Positions 1 to 9,260 are shown, counted from the stretch's first letter. The stretch: DNA of 64,000 nucleotides from CAVUAN01 sp963739435 (GCA_963739435.1 CAVUAN010000006.1:399035-463034), one strand, 5' to 3'. A program made the numbers and translations. The notes: a model not told the origin generated them from the sequence alone.

Positions 1-248
1 TCGAGCCATTTCTCCTGAGGCCAGCTCTTGATCCGGCGGCCGATGACGAGGGCCAGCTCCCCCTCGTAGTCGACGCGGGAGGACTCCGGCGGAAGCACGA
101 TTGAGTCTCCGTCGAAGATCAGGGAGGAGGGCGCCTTGAGAAACAGGAGCGGCTCCTTCTCCGGGGCGACGTTGCCCAGCTCCTTCGCGTGCTCCCGGTA
201 GTTGCGGCCGACGCCGATGATCTTCGACGGTGTGATGGGCAGGTTCAC
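1..248 (-). CDS. Fumarylacetoacetate hydrolase (FAH) family protein, 3' end cut off
   Basis: This is the N-terminal 82 residues of an FAH-fold hydrolase/isomerase; the rest lies outside the window. The family cleaves or isomerises 2-oxo acids (fumarylpyruvate, acylpyruvate or 2-hydroxyhepta-2,4-dienedioate) with a bound Mg2+. Visible hallmarks are KIIGVGRNYREHAKELG near residue 8, the EPLLFLKAPSS stretch, and VDYEGELALVIGR near residue 60, whose E-x-E supplies metal ligands in this family. The GTG start overlaps the dapF stop by 4 bp (GTGA), so it is the last visible gene of the minus-strand run. The exact substrate cannot be told. The family call is firm. Confidence 0.85.
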   Translation of the reverse strand, partial: MNLPITPSKIIGVGRNYREHAKELGNVAPEKEPLLFLKAPSSLIFDGDSIVLPPESSRVDYEGELALVIGRRIKSWPQEKWL

Positions 249-1076
249 TGGAACGCCTCCTCGGTCAACTCGCCCGAATAGATCTCGCGCGCGTCGCCCG
301 TCAGCGCCACGCGGGTGAAGTGCTGGCCCGGTCTCCTCGAACCGCACTTTGAAGACGACGCCGCTCTTCGTGCGGCAGGCGAGCGGCGGATCCACCCGCC
401 CGAGGCGCGCCGCGACGATTGCAGAAGCCACGACGCCGGAGCCGCAGGCGAGCGTCTCGGCCTCCACACCCCGCTCGAAGGTCCGCACCACGAGGGCATG
501 CGGGTTTTCGACGGACACGAAGTTCACGTTGGCGCCGTCCGGCAGGCGCGGGTCCCGGCGCAGCGGAGGCGCCACGCGCGCCACCGGCAGATCTGCCAGG
601 CCGTCCTCGATGAACACGACGAGATGTGGCACGCCGACCTGGATGGGATAGGCCTTGTCCGGAAGCCCCGCGCCGGAAATCTCGATCGGGGCGTCCGGGG
701 CAGCGATATCCGGCAGGTCGAGCGTCACCTCGGGGCCTTCGACATGGGCCGCGATCAAGCCCCAGCCCGTCTCGAGCACCGGATGGTCGCCCGACGGGGT
801 CAGGCGCTTGCGGGCGGCGTACCGCGCCGCGCAGCGCGTGCCGTTGGCGCAGAAGGAAGCGAGGCCGCCGTCGGCGTTGTAGTAGTCGAGGCGGAGCCGC
901 CCGCCGGCGCCCGGAGAAAGCAGCAGGGCGCCGTCGGCGCCGACGGAGAGGCCGCGCCGGCACGCCTGCGTGATCATCCGCCGGTCCTCTGCCGAGAGCG
1001 CGCGGCCGTCTGCCTCGAAGAGAAGAAAGTCGTTGCCCCCGCCGGCCATCTTCATGAATCGGAGGGGCAGCGCCAT
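245..1076 (-). CDS. dapF: Diaminopimelate epimerase, one frameshift
   Basis: The product interconverts LL- and meso-diaminopimelate for lysine and peptidoglycan synthesis in the cytoplasm, using two cysteines as acid and base. The N-terminus has the family pattern KMAGGGNDFLLFE, the first catalytic Cys lies in SFCANGTRCA and the second in TLACGSGVVASA. The reading frame breaks near 327-331, where the sense strand reads GAGACCGGGC instead of a run that would give E-T-G-Q-H. Removing one base joins the body to the C-terminal segment HFTRVALTGDAREIYSGEL and gives 276 residues, normal for DapF. A TAGACT hexamer lies 6 nt before the ATG and no Shine-Dalgarno is seen. The gene follows the Fn3 lipoprotein by 17 bp. 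Confidence 0.9.
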
Positions 1077-1093
1077 GGAAGGAGTCTACCCGC

Positions 1094-2275
1094 TCAGAAC
1101 GGCTCGGCGATGGCTTCCGGCGAAGGCGGGCCGAGGTTGCCCGTCGTATCGATGGCCCGAACGGTGTAGCGGTAGCGCACGCGGGGCTTGACCGCCTCGT
1201 CCGTCAGAAAGCTGTCCCTGATCGGCTGAGGCGTCAGGCGCGCGGGCGCGCCGTCGCCCTCGGCGCGAAAAACGATGTAGCCGGCCAGGTCGGCGGCGGA
1301 AACCGGGTCCCAGAAGAGCCGGACGATCTTGCCCTCGGACAGCGCATCCAGACGCCGCGGCGCCTGCGGCGGATAAATGTCGCGGTAGTCGAGACCCGCT
1401 TCGAGAGCGGGCAGCCCCTCGATCTGGGGCTTGCCCGGCAACGTCGCCCGCACCGTGTAGACGATCGGGCCGCCGTAGGGCGCCGTCGTGTCCGTGTAGG
1501 ACGTGCCCGGAAAAGGCGCCGACGTCAAGGCCGCGCCGTACTCGTCTTCGGAAAGGGCCCGGCGGTAGATCTTGTAGCCGCCGATTGCCGCGGGCTTGCC
1601 GGTCATGTCCTTTTCCGGCGCCAGCCAGTCCAGGCACACGCGGCCTTCTTCCGGCGTCAGAGCAAGGATCTCGGGCGCCCCGGGCGGTATGTCGGGCGCA
1701 ATGATCGCGATGTTGGAGATCGGGCTGCGGTCGCCCGTGCGGCGCACCGAAACGACGGCGTAGCCCTGGGAGGGGACGCTCGGGGTTTTGCCGAAGAGGG
1801 GCAGGAGGTCGTCGCGATACACGATTGTCGCGCCCCGGGTCCTCCGGGCGAGCTCGCCGACCGGGAGCCGCGCGACCTGCACGGCGTCGCGGTAAAAACC
1901 CTGCTCGGCCATCCGGATGTTCGCGGCCGCGTGGCGCGACGCGGCGCCCAGGGTGAGCCCGCCGGTCGTGCCCGTGCCGGCAACCATGCCCATGCCTCCC
2001 GACATCGAGGCCGACGGCTGGACGGCGGCGGGAGTCGCGCCCGGCAAGCGGTAGATCTCTATCGAGTCGAGATCGGTCAAGGGAAGCCCGTTCAAGAGCC
2101 GGTCGGGATAGGAAAACGTCAGGACCGCGTCGCCGCCCTCCTGCTCGGCGGCCAGGTCCCTGATGGCGTGGGGGCCCTTGGGCAGCGGCGGTGACGGCTC
2201 GCCCTTCTTTCCGCAACCGGCGACAGCAAGGACCGCGCAGACGAGCACGGCGAAAAGGGCCCGCTCCAGCCTCAC
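1094..2275 (-). CDS. Lipoprotein with fibronectin type III-like domains
   Basis: This 393-residue protein begins with a short basic n-region, a hydrophobic stretch and a lipobox ending AVAGC at about residue 22, followed by GKKGEPSPPLPKGP, a pattern common in small bacterial lipoproteins. It should be anchored in the envelope. The body contains two or three Fn3-like beta-sandwich segments, with hallmarks such as YTDTTAPYGGPIVYTVRA, LFWDPVSAADLAGYIVFR and RYRYTVRAIDTTGN. No catalytic motif is visible. The GTG start overlaps the hslU stop by 4 bp, so translation is probably coupled. A scaffolding or adhesion role is a guess from the domains only. Confidence 0.75.
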   Translation of the reverse strand: MRLERALFAVLVCAVLAVAGCGKKGEPSPPLPKGPHAIRDLAAEQEGGDAVLTFSYPDRLLNGLPLTDLDSIEIYRLPGATPAAVQPSASMSGGMGMVAGTGTTGGLTLGAASRHAAANIRMAEQGFYRDAVQVARLPVGELARRTRGATIVYRDDLLPLFGKTPSVPSQGYAVVSVRRTGDRSPISNIAIIAPDIPPGAPEILALTPEEGRVCLDWLAPEKDMTGKPAAIGGYKIYRRALSEDEYGAALTSAPFPGTSYTDTTAPYGGPIVYTVRATLPGKPQIEGLPALEAGLDYRDIYPPQAPRRLDALSEGKIVRLFWDPVSAADLAGYIVFRAEGDGAPARLTPQPIRDSFLTDEAVKPRVRYRYTVRAIDTTGNLGPPSPEAIAEPF

Positions 2276-3633
2276 AGGACGTAGCGCGAGAGGTCCTCGT
2301 CTTTGACCAGATCGGCGAGCGCGGCCCGCACGTCCTCGATCTCGATGCGGATGGTCTTGCCCGCATTCTCCGGCCCCGCAAACGAAATGTCCTCGAGCAG
2401 CCGCTCGAGAATCGTGTGCAGGCGCCGCGCGCCGATGTTTTCGAGGGCGTTGTTGACCCGCTCGGCGTCGCGGGCGATCTCGCGGATCGCCTCGTCGGAG
2501 AACTCGAGAACGACGTTCTCGGCCCCGAGCAGGGCCTTGTACTGCTTCAAGAGGGCGTTTTCCGGCTCGGTCAGGATCCGGACGAAGTCCTCCTCGGTCA
2601 GGGAGTCGAGCTCGACGCGGATCGGGAACCGGCCCTGCAGCTCCGGGATCAGGTCCGAGGGCTTCGAAACGTGGAAGGCGCCCGCCGCGATGAAGAGCAC
2701 GTGGTCGGTCTTCACGAAGCCGTACTTCGTGTTGACGGAGGTGCCTTCGACGATCGGCAGCAGGTCCCGCTGGACGCCCTCGCGCGAGACGTCGGGCCCG
2801 CGGCCGGACTCGCGGCCGGCGACCTTGTCGATCTCGTCCAAGAACACGATGCCGGAGGACTGCGCGCGCTCGACGGCCTCGCGGGCGACCTGGCCGGGGT
2901 CGACGAGGCGCCCCTCCTCCTCGGCCTGCAGGATCTCGCGCGCCTCCGCGACCGAGACCTTGCGCCGCTTCTTCTTGCTGCCGAAAAGGCCGGGGAGCAT
3001 CTCCTTGACGTTGATGTCCATCTCCTCGACACCCTGGTTCGTCACGATCTCGAAAGACGGGAAGGCCTTGTCGGCGACCTCGACCTCCACCGTGCGCTCC
3101 TCGAGCTTGCCCTCGTGGAGAAGCGAGCGGAGCTTGCCCCGCGTCTCCTCGGCCTCGGAATCCGGCAGCGCCGGCAGGAGCAGCTCGACCAAGCGCTGTT
3201 CGGCACGGGCCTTGGCGCGCTCGCGGATCTCGAGCGTCTTCTCCTCGCGGACGACCTGGACGGCGACCTCGGTCAGGTCGCGAACGATCGACTCGACGTC
3301 GCGGCCGACGTAGCCGACCTCTGTGAACTTCGAGGCCTCGACCTTGATGAAGGGCGCATCGGCGAGGCGCGCGAGCCTCCGCGCGATCTCGGTCTTGCCG
3401 ACGCCCGTCGGGCCAATCATGAGGATGTTCTTCGGCAGGATCTCGCGACCGATCTCGGGTGAGAGTTGCTGGCGCCGCCACCGGTTGCGCAGCGCGACAG
3501 CCACAGCCCTCTTCGCTCGCTTCTGGCCAATGACGTACTTGTCGAGCTCGAGCACGATCTCGCGCGGCGTGCGCGACGCGGGGGCAGCCTTGCCCGCCTC
3601 CGCGACCTTCTCGCCCGGCATCAAGAAGACCAT
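2272..3633 (-). CDS. hslU: HslU, ATPase subunit of the HslUV protease
   Basis: HslU is the AAA+ unfoldase that feeds substrates into the HslV peptidase in the cytoplasm. The 453-residue length fits the family. Walker A is GPTGVGKT (about residues 75-82), the pore loop GYVG follows in TEVGYVGRDVES, Walker B is IVFLDEID, and the C-terminus ends with the short hydrophobic LSRYVL tail that docks into HslV. The intermediate I-domain carries a charged segment around residues 140-230. It lies just downstream of hslV, the usual pairing, with a 57-bp gap that contains a tandem heptamer repeat. The first Met at 3633 is used; a second Met four codons later is an alternative. Confidence 0.97.
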   Translation of the reverse strand: MVFLMPGEKVAEAGKAAPASRTPREIVLELDKYVIGQKRAKRAVAVALRNRWRRQQLSPEIGREILPKNILMIGPTGVGKTEIARRLARLADAPFIKVEASKFTEVGYVGRDVESIVRDLTEVAVQVVREEKTLEIRERAKARAEQRLVELLLPALPDSEAEETRGKLRSLLHEGKLEERTVEVEVADKAFPSFEIVTNQGVEEMDINVKEMLPGLFGSKKKRRKVSVAEAREILQAEEEGRLVDPGQVAREAVERAQSSGIVFLDEIDKVAGRESGRGPDVSREGVQRDLLPIVEGTSVNTKYGFVKTDHVLFIAAGAFHVSKPSDLIPELQGRFPIRVELDSLTEEDFVRILTEPENALLKQYKALLGAENVVLEFSDEAIREIARDAERVNNALENIGARRLHTILERLLEDISFAGPENAGKTIRIEIEDVRAALADLVKDEDLSRYVL

Positions 3634-3657
3634 CTGTGGCTACTGTCGCGCTTTATC

Positions 3658-3686
3658 TTTGGACTTTGGACTTTGGACTTTGGACT
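3658..3686. repeat. Tandem heptamer (TTTGGAC)x4, locus A1
   Basis: Four exact tandem copies of TTTGGAC sit in the hslV-hslU gap. The same four-copy block occurs inside gyrA (28545-28572) and, inverted, before mnmE (40873-40900). The function is unknown; the block has no dyad symmetry and is not a terminator. Confidence 0.9.
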
Positions 3687-3690
3687 CCAC

Positions 3691-4233
3691 TCAGATTTCT
3701 TCGAGCGTGATCTTGTCGTTGGTGTAGATGTCGATGCCGGAGGCGATGATCAGGGCCTCGCGCGCGATGTCCGAGGCCGAAAGATCCGGCCGATGCTTCA
3801 GGAGCGCGCGCGCGGCGGCCAGGGCATACGGCCCGCCTGACCCGACGGCAAGGATGCCCTCCTCGGGCGAGATCAGGTCGCCCGTGCCGGAGATCAGGAG
3901 CGAGGTCGTCTTGTCGGCGACGATCAAGAGCGCTTCGAGCTGACGCAGCATCTTGTCGGTGCGCCAATCCCGGGCGAGCTCGATGGCGCAGCGCTCGAGA
4001 TTGCCGCGGAACTCGTCGAGCTTCGACTCGAAGCGCGAGAAGAGGGCGAAAGCGTCAGCCGTCGAGCCCGCGAATCCGGCCAGCACGTCTCCGCCCTTCA
4101 ACCTCCGGATTTTCGACGCGGTCTGCTTCATCACCGTCGTGCCGAGAGTGACCTGGCCGTCCGAGGCCATCGCCACGCGGCCCTTGTGGCGCACGCAGAC
4201 GACGGTTGTCGCATGCCACTTTTCCTTTGCCAT
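3691..4233 (-). CDS. hslV: HslV, peptidase subunit of the HslUV protease
   Basis: HslV forms the dodecameric threonine peptidase of the ClpYQ complex. In the 180-residue product the nucleophile is the Thr of HATTVV, exposed after removal of an eight-residue leader (MAKEKWHA). The family blocks ASDGQVTLG, KIRRL and AGFAGSTADAFALF follow, and GSGGPYALAAARAL and the C-terminal TNDKITLEEI are typical. It has no visible Shine-Dalgarno, but a TAAACT hexamer lies 8 nt before the ATG, so the message may be leaderless. hslU follows, and the S41 protease gene precedes with an 11-bp gap. Confidence 0.97.
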   Translation of the reverse strand: MAKEKWHATTVVCVRHKGRVAMASDGQVTLGTTVMKQTASKIRRLKGGDVLAGFAGSTADAFALFSRFESKLDEFRGNLERCAIELARDWRTDKMLRQLEALLIVADKTTSLLISGTGDLISPEEGILAVGSGGPYALAAARALLKHRPDLSASDIAREALIIASGIDIYTNDKITLEEI

Positions 4234-4244
4234 CGCAGCGGAGT

Positions 4245-5496
4245 TTACTGCCTTCTGCCGTCCCCTTTCGGGGCTGCGAGGGCCTTCAACCCCGCTTCGA
4301 CAATCGCGTCTTCCCTCCCCTCGCCGCCCGGCCTGTCGGGCACAAGGACATCCGGCACCAACCCCCGGCCCTCGTAGGAGCGCCCGCTCGCGTCTTCGAT
4401 CGACCGGCGCGAAAGCCAGAGCGTTGAGCCGTCCGACAGCCTGGTTGCCACGGCCCCGCCGCTGCCCATCCCGGCGGTCTCTTCGCCCACGACTGGCCCG
4501 ATCCCGTGGGTTCGAAAGCGCAGGGCCAAAAGCTCCCCTTCGCTCACCGTGCCCGAGTTGACGAGCAGCACCACCGGGAGCTTGCGGTAAACGGGCGGCA
4601 CCACCCGCTTCTGGCCTCGCGATATCTCGTAGTAGTCGCCGGCGCTCCACTGCCCGCGCAGAAACGTGGCCAGGATGTTCGGGTCGTAGCCCCCGCTGTT
4701 GCCGCGCACGTCGAGCAGCAGGCCCTCGATTCCGTCCCAGCCGGAGAGCTCGGGCCTCGCCCGGGCGGCCTCCGCGCGGTCGAGCAGCAGATCGACGATC
4801 GCCAGGGCCGACTCCGTCCGCACACCCCACAGGCGCACGTAGCCGAAAGCCCTGCCGTCGCGCCGGATGACGCGCGCGCTCTTCCAGACGAGAGCGTCCG
4901 AAGCTTCTTCCCGCTCGCGCTTCAAGAGACTCGTCTTCGGCGCGGCAGCCGCCCGGCGCCTGCCAGACCACTTCGACCTCGCTGCCGATCTGGCCTTCGA
5001 AGATGAGGAAGAGATCCTTGAGGTTGACGCGCTCCTTCCCGTAACGGCGTCCTGCGACCGACAGGATGCGGTCGCCCGTCTTCAGCCCGGCGCGCTCGGC
5101 TGCAAAGCCCGGGACGACACCCTTGACGGCATAGCCCTCGCCGTCCAAGCCGATGCGCAGGCCGACCGTCCCCCAGACGCGCTCGGGAAGCCGGCCCGGG
5201 GGCACGCGGAACGTGTGCGAATCGTCGAGCAGGGCGAGCAGCCGGTCGTACGACGCGTCACGCTCGCTGCCGTCTCTGGCCTGGTTGATCGCCGCCGCCG
5301 CCTGGCGCACGGCTCCGTCCCAGTCGACGCCCTTGAACTTCGTGTCCCAGAATTCCTCGCGCACGTGCTTGTCGATCTCGGCGAGAATCGGAGGAAGAGG
5401 TGTTTGCTGGGCACGACCGGAGCTGGCGCCCATGAGGATGCCAACGAGCGCGATAGCCGCTCGCCGAGCTCGACTCTGCACGTTCAGCCGGCTCAT
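4245..5496 (-). CDS. S41-family (C-terminal processing-like) secreted protease, one frameshift
   Basis: An N-terminal signal peptide (residues 1 to about 29, ending SSGRAQ) is followed by a helical region, a PDZ-like domain (AERAGLKTGDRILSVAGR) and an S41 catalytic domain (GLLLDVRGNSGGYDPNI, then VNSGTVSEGELLALRF). The predicted nucleophile Ser in GTVSEGE is present, but the Lys that completes the dyad in CtpA is replaced: the segment reads GEETAGMGSG instead of GEPTYGK. Catalysis may therefore follow the tricorn type, or be lost. A single extra base near 4952-4956 (sense GCGCCGGGCGG) splits the frame; removing it gives 416 residues. The ATG overlaps the xerC stop by 4 bp. Confidence 0.82.
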
Positions 5497-6422
5497 GCCT
5501 TCGGGTGAGAGCGCTTGTAGACCTCGGCCAAACGCGCGGCGTCGAGGTGGGTGTATTTCTGCGTTGTCGAGAGGGAAGCGTGGCCCAGGAGCTCCTGGAT
5601 CGCTCGCAGGTCGGCCCCGGCTTCGAGCAGGTGGGTGGCAAACGTGTGGCGCAGCGCGTGCGGCGAGATCTCGGCCGGCAGCCCCGCGGCGCGCAGGCGG
5701 CGCTTCAAGAGCCGCGCCATCGAGCGCGTCGTGAGACGGCCCCCGCGCGCGTTGACGAACAGCGGCTCGCCTCCCCCGCGCTCAGCCTCGCCCTCGTAGC
5801 CCGATCTCCTCGCGGCGCGCTCGGGCAGGTAGGCCTCGAGCGCGTCTTTTGCGGCAACTCCGAAGGGCACGATGCGTTCCTTGCGTCCCTTGCCCGTGAC
5901 GCGCGCCAAAAGCAGCCCGAAGTCCACGTCCTCGAGGTCGAGCCCGGCGGCCTCCGAGACACGCACGCCTGTCGCATAGAGCAGCTCGAAGAGCGCGCGA
6001 TCCCGTTCCGGAAACGAGCCCTCCTCTTCGGCGTCCATCAGGCCCTCGGCGTCCGCGAGCGTCAACGCGCGTGGGAGCGTCTTCGGCACGCGCGGCGCCG
6101 GCACGCCCTTGGCGGGGTTCTTCTCGCAGTGCCCCTCGCGGCAGGCCCATTTGAAGAAGGACCGCAGGGTCGAGAGGTGGCGCGCGATCGAGCGGTTGAC
6201 GAGCTCTCCGCGATGGAGCGAGGCCAGGTACGAGCGCACCGCCAGGGTGTCGATCTTCGAAAGCGGCGTCTTGCCGGCCGGCTCGTTGGCAAATTCCCGC
6301 TCCCAGAAAGAGGCGAAGCGGTCGAGGTCGGTGCGGTACGCCCGGACCGTCTGCGGAGAAAAGCGCCGCTCGTCGGCCAGGTAGCTCTCGAACCCGTCGA
6401 TCGCGCGCGAGAGCGTGACCAC
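5493..6422 (-). CDS. xerC: Tyrosine recombinase XerC/XerD family
   Basis: This 309-residue site-specific recombinase has an N-terminal SAM-like core-binding domain (FSPQTVRAYRTDLDRF) and a C-terminal catalytic domain. All catalytic residues are visible: Arg in ATGVRVSEA, Lys in GKGRKERIVPFG, His-x-x-Arg in HALRHTFATHLL, His in LLGHASLSTTQ and the nucleophile in KYTHL. Xer enzymes resolve chromosome dimers at dif. XerC rather than XerD is chosen mainly because it neighbours hslV/hslU, as in the Firmicute xerC-hslV-hslU cluster. The GTG start at 6422 has a TACACT hexamer 6 nt upstream and no Shine-Dalgarno. Confidence 0.92.
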   Translation of the reverse strand: MVTLSRAIDGFESYLADERRFSPQTVRAYRTDLDRFASFWEREFANEPAGKTPLSKIDTLAVRSYLASLHRGELVNRSIARHLSTLRSFFKWACREGHCEKNPAKGVPAPRVPKTLPRALTLADAEGLMDAEEEGSFPERDRALFELLYATGVRVSEAAGLDLEDVDFGLLLARVTGKGRKERIVPFGVAAKDALEAYLPERAARRSGYEGEAERGGGEPLFVNARGGRLTTRSMARLLKRRLRAAGLPAEISPHALRHTFATHLLEAGADLRAIQELLGHASLSTTQKYTHLDAARLAEVYKRSHPKA

Positions 6423-6445
6423 GGGATCAGTGTAACGCCGTGTCG

Positions 6446-6784
6446 CTACTTCTTGGGCGCGAAGCCGCGGACGTCGTTCTTGACGAGGCTCTCGATCTGT
6501 TCTTTCGAGAGCTTCTTGCCGAAAGGTGGCATGTCCTCGTCGCCGTTGGTCACGGTCTTGATCAGTTGCGCATCCGTCTTGCCGGCCTGGAATTCGGCGT
6601 TCGTGAAGTCGCGTGCCATGAGCTGCTTGCCCTTGGGCGTCGAGGCTTTTCCGTCCTCGCCGTGGCACTTGACGCAGTACTGCTTGAACAGAGCCGACGG
6701 ATGCTCGTCGGCTGCGTAGAGCGCGACCCCGTATCCGGCCACGAGCGCGAATGCCGCAACACCCAGAACCCGGCTCGATCTCAT
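6446..6784 (-). CDS. Small monohaem cytochrome c
   Basis: The 112-residue precursor has a signal peptide (about residues 1-25, ending LYA) and one haem-binding CVKCH motif near residue 37. A likely axial Met lies in DEDMPPFGKKL, in the arrangement of class I cytochromes of the CCC3 type. It should be a periplasmic electron carrier. Its start overlaps the stop of the SCO-type gene by 4 bp, which suggests a shared job in terminal oxidase supply or copper handling. The natural partner oxidase is not in the window. Confidence 0.88.
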   Translation of the reverse strand: MRSSRVLGVAAFALVAGYGVALYAADEHPSALFKQYCVKCHGEDGKASTPKGKQLMARDFTNAEFQAGKTDAQLIKTVTNGDEDMPPFGKKLSKEQIESLVKNDVRGFAPKK

Positions 6785-7468
6785 CCTTTCCTCGCCTTCT
6801 CCATGTCCCTCAAGATGTGCTCCGGCTGCCAGGTCTCTCCGTAGTAGATCGTCGCGAGCTTTCCGTCCGGATCGACGACGGCAACGCCCTGCTGGTGCAG
6901 GACCTGGCTGCCCTTTTTCGAATAGAGAATGCCGAAGCGCGAGGCGACCTCGGCGACCTTCGCGGGATCCCCCGTCAGAAAGCTCCAGCGCTTCGGGTCG
7001 GCCCCGGCTTTCTTCGCGTAGTCCTTGAGAACGGCCGGCGTGTCGTGCTCCGGATCGACCGTCACGACGAGCAGATGGCCAAACTTCTTCTCGCGCAGCA
7101 TCACGTCGAGCCGCGAGAACTTGGCCGTCGTCATCGGGCAGGCGTTGGCGTCGGGACAGGTCGTGTACAGGAACGTCACGCCCACGGGCTCGCCGCGAAA
7201 CTGCGAGAGCCGGACCGTCGCCCCGTTCTGGTCCAACAGCGTGAAGTCCGGCACCGCGTCGCCGACACCGACGGCGCGGTTGGGCTCGGGGATCGACCCG
7301 GTCGGGCCGGCCGCCATCCGGGTCTCGGAGGCTGCCGGCGACGCTGCCGGGGCCTTGTCGATCGAGGCCCGTGCTCTCGAGATCCGCCCCATTCTTCCGG
7401 CAGGCGGCGCAGGACAGGAGGAGAAGCCCCGCGAAGAGCCCGGCTTGCCCGGTTCTCCGTTTCTTCAT
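6781..7468 (-). CDS. SCO1/SenC-type copper lipoprotein, one frameshift
   Basis: SCO proteins deliver copper to the CuA site of cytochrome oxidase or act as thiol reductases. The body is a thioredoxin fold: VPDFTLLDQNG, then TTCPDANACPM, then VTVDPEHDTP and a conserved His in VLHQQGVAVVDPDG. The two metal-binding cysteines are spaced C-x5-C rather than the usual C-x3-C. The upstream frame supplies a lipoprotein signal (MKKRRTGQAGLFAG then LLLLSCAAC). It is joined to the body only if one G is removed from a G4 run at 7387-7390, giving 228 residues. The start overlaps the DUF4198 stop (ATGA). Cytochrome c follows. Confidence 0.85.
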
Positions 7469-8291
7469 CGGACGCTTTTTATCAACCCGCGATCCGGGAT
7501 CTCGAATGTTAAGGAAGCCCAGAGGCTCTGCCAGTCGGCTTTTCCGCCGTCAAACGGGATCATCTGCACGGCCTTGACGAGCCACACGCCGGCGTGCGGC
7601 AGGCGAAACGCGGCCCGTCCATTCCGGTCCGAGCGCATCGAGAGCTTCTTGGAAGGATCGCTCTGCGGCATCGCCACGAGCAAGGGCGCCCGCCAGCGGC
7701 TTGCCCTCGTAGATCAGCCGGAACACGAGCTCCCCGCCCGCCTGCCAGGCGTCCGGGTCCTTCTCGGGAACGATTTCGAGCGTGAAGCCGAGCACGCGGT
7801 CAAATCCGGTGTGCGGACCGCTGCCGGCAAAGAGCAAGGCCTTCGCGCAGCGCGCGAAGAACTCCCGCGAGGGCTTCTGGCCATCGCCCCGGCCGGAGCG
7901 CAACAGGATGATCTGCTCCAGGCCCTCTTCCTTCAGGTACTCGTCGAACTTCTGCGGTTCCTGCGACACGTAGGAGTTGTTGCTCCGGTACCCGACCAGA
8001 TGCGCGCCAGCCGACGGGATCGTGATGCGGCCGGCCGGCTCGTCGCCCTCGTCTCCCTCAATCGACACGCTCGCCGTCAGAAGAGGACAGGTCGAAGCGC
8101 AGGACGAGCGAGCCATAGCGCGGGAGCGGGTCCCCGACGAAGTGTTGCCCCACGCGCAGCCGGATGTCGACCGACGCGCCGGGCGCGGGATGAAAGGCCG
8201 AGGGCTCGATCCACAGGTCGTGCGCCCGCGCGGCAGGTGAGGTGAAGAAAACCCAGGACGCAGCGGCCAGAAGCGCCGGGCGCCGGATCAT
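7465..8291 (-). CDS. DUF4198-type secreted protein, two frameshifts
   Basis: The 274-residue product (after correction) has a signal peptide ending SPAARA, directly followed by HDLWIEPSAFHPAPG, the typical start of DUF4198/NikM-like periplasmic proteins linked to metal uptake. Later blocks RLPHAGVWLVKAV and LTFEI are also typical. The mature N-terminal His could bind a metal by analogy. Single extra bases near 8068-8071 and 7684-7686 break the frame; one creates a premature TGA. Removing both restores one continuous product. It overlaps the dehydratase upstream and the SCO gene downstream by 4 bp each, so a role with copper handling is plausible but inferred. Confidence 0.75.
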
Positions 8292-9260
8292 CGCGCGGGA
8301 ACCGAGGCCGCCAGAAACTCGGCGAGCTTGCCGCGATCCACGTTGCCGCCCGAAAGAATGACGCCGACCTTCTTGCCCGAGAAGTCCGCCTTCCTGTGCC
8401 GCACGGCGGCAGCACCGGCGACGCCCGGAGGGCTCGACTAAGACCTTCATGCGCTCGAGCATCCATGTGAGTGTCTCGATCAGCTCCTCGTCCGGATACG
8501 AGCAGAACCGCCTTCAGGGTTTTCTGCAGGATCGGGAAAGTCAGCTCCCCGGGCTGCGCCACCTGGAGCCCGTCGGCGATCGTCTTGGGGATCTCGATCG
8601 ACACGCGCTCGGCCTTGCGCCAGGGACTGCGCCGTGTCGCTTCCCGCCTCGGGCTCGACGCCGTAGAGAACGATCGAGGGGCGCAGGTGGCGGGCGGCCA
8701 GAGCCGATCCGGCCATCAAGCCCCCGCCCGAGACCGGCACGACGAGGACATCGAGGTCGGGCACGTCTTCGAGCAGCTCCAGGGCCGCCGTGCCCTGGCC
8801 GGCCATGATCAGCTCGTCGTCGAAGGGAGGCACCAGCAGCGCACCCCGCTCCTTCTGCAGCCGCTCGCCCACCTCGGCGCGGTTTTCCTTGTAGCGGTCG
8901 TACAGGACGACCTCGGCGCCGTAGCCGCGCGTGGCGGCGAGCTTGGAGGCCGGAGCGTCGAGCGGCATGATGATCGTGGCCTTCAAGCCCAGGATCTTCG
9001 CCGCCAGGGCGACGCCCTGCGCGTGGTTGCCGGAGGAGTACGCGACGACCTCCGACGACCTTGCCCCTCTCCTTCGACGCCTTCAGCTTGTTGTAGGCGC
9101 CGCGAAACTTGAAGGCGCCGCCGCGCTGCAGGTTCTCGGCCTTGAAGAAGACGGATGTCCCCGCTTCCTCGTCGAACTGCCGCGAGGTCAAGACCGGCGT
9201 ACGGATCGCCGCGCCGGCAAGGCGCTTCTTCGCGGCCGCGATGTCGTCGAACGTGAGCAT
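8288..9260 (-). CDS. Threonine/serine dehydratase-like PLP enzyme, four frameshifts
   Basis: This fold-type II PLP enzyme probably deaminates threonine or serine, or racemises serine. Hallmarks in order are NLQRGGAFKFRGAYNKL (PLP-binding Lys), SSGNHAQGVA, SGGGLMAGSA (phosphate loop) and a C-terminal VGVILSGGNVD. There is no ACT domain, so it is catabolic or racemase type rather than feedback-controlled IlvA. Four single extra bases, near 9051-9053, 8617, 8492-8495 and 8423-8427, split it; with all removed the gene encodes 322 residues, normal for the family. It heads the minus-strand run that continues to position 1. It is the most damaged gene in the window. Confidence 0.83.

Noticed and set aside
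2303..3313. Long antisense reading frames opposite hslU, gyrA, topA, gyrB and atpD
   Set aside because: They mirror the high-GC third-position bias of the true genes, have no domain pattern, and compositions rich in Arg/Ser/Pro typical of shadow frames.
3658..3686. CRISPR array or terminator at the heptamer repeat
   Set aside because: Units are 7 bp with no spacers and no dyad symmetry.
8041..8100. In-frame TGA in the DUF4198 gene as selenocysteine
   Set aside because: The frame after the TGA does not continue the protein; the product resumes in another frame after removing one base.
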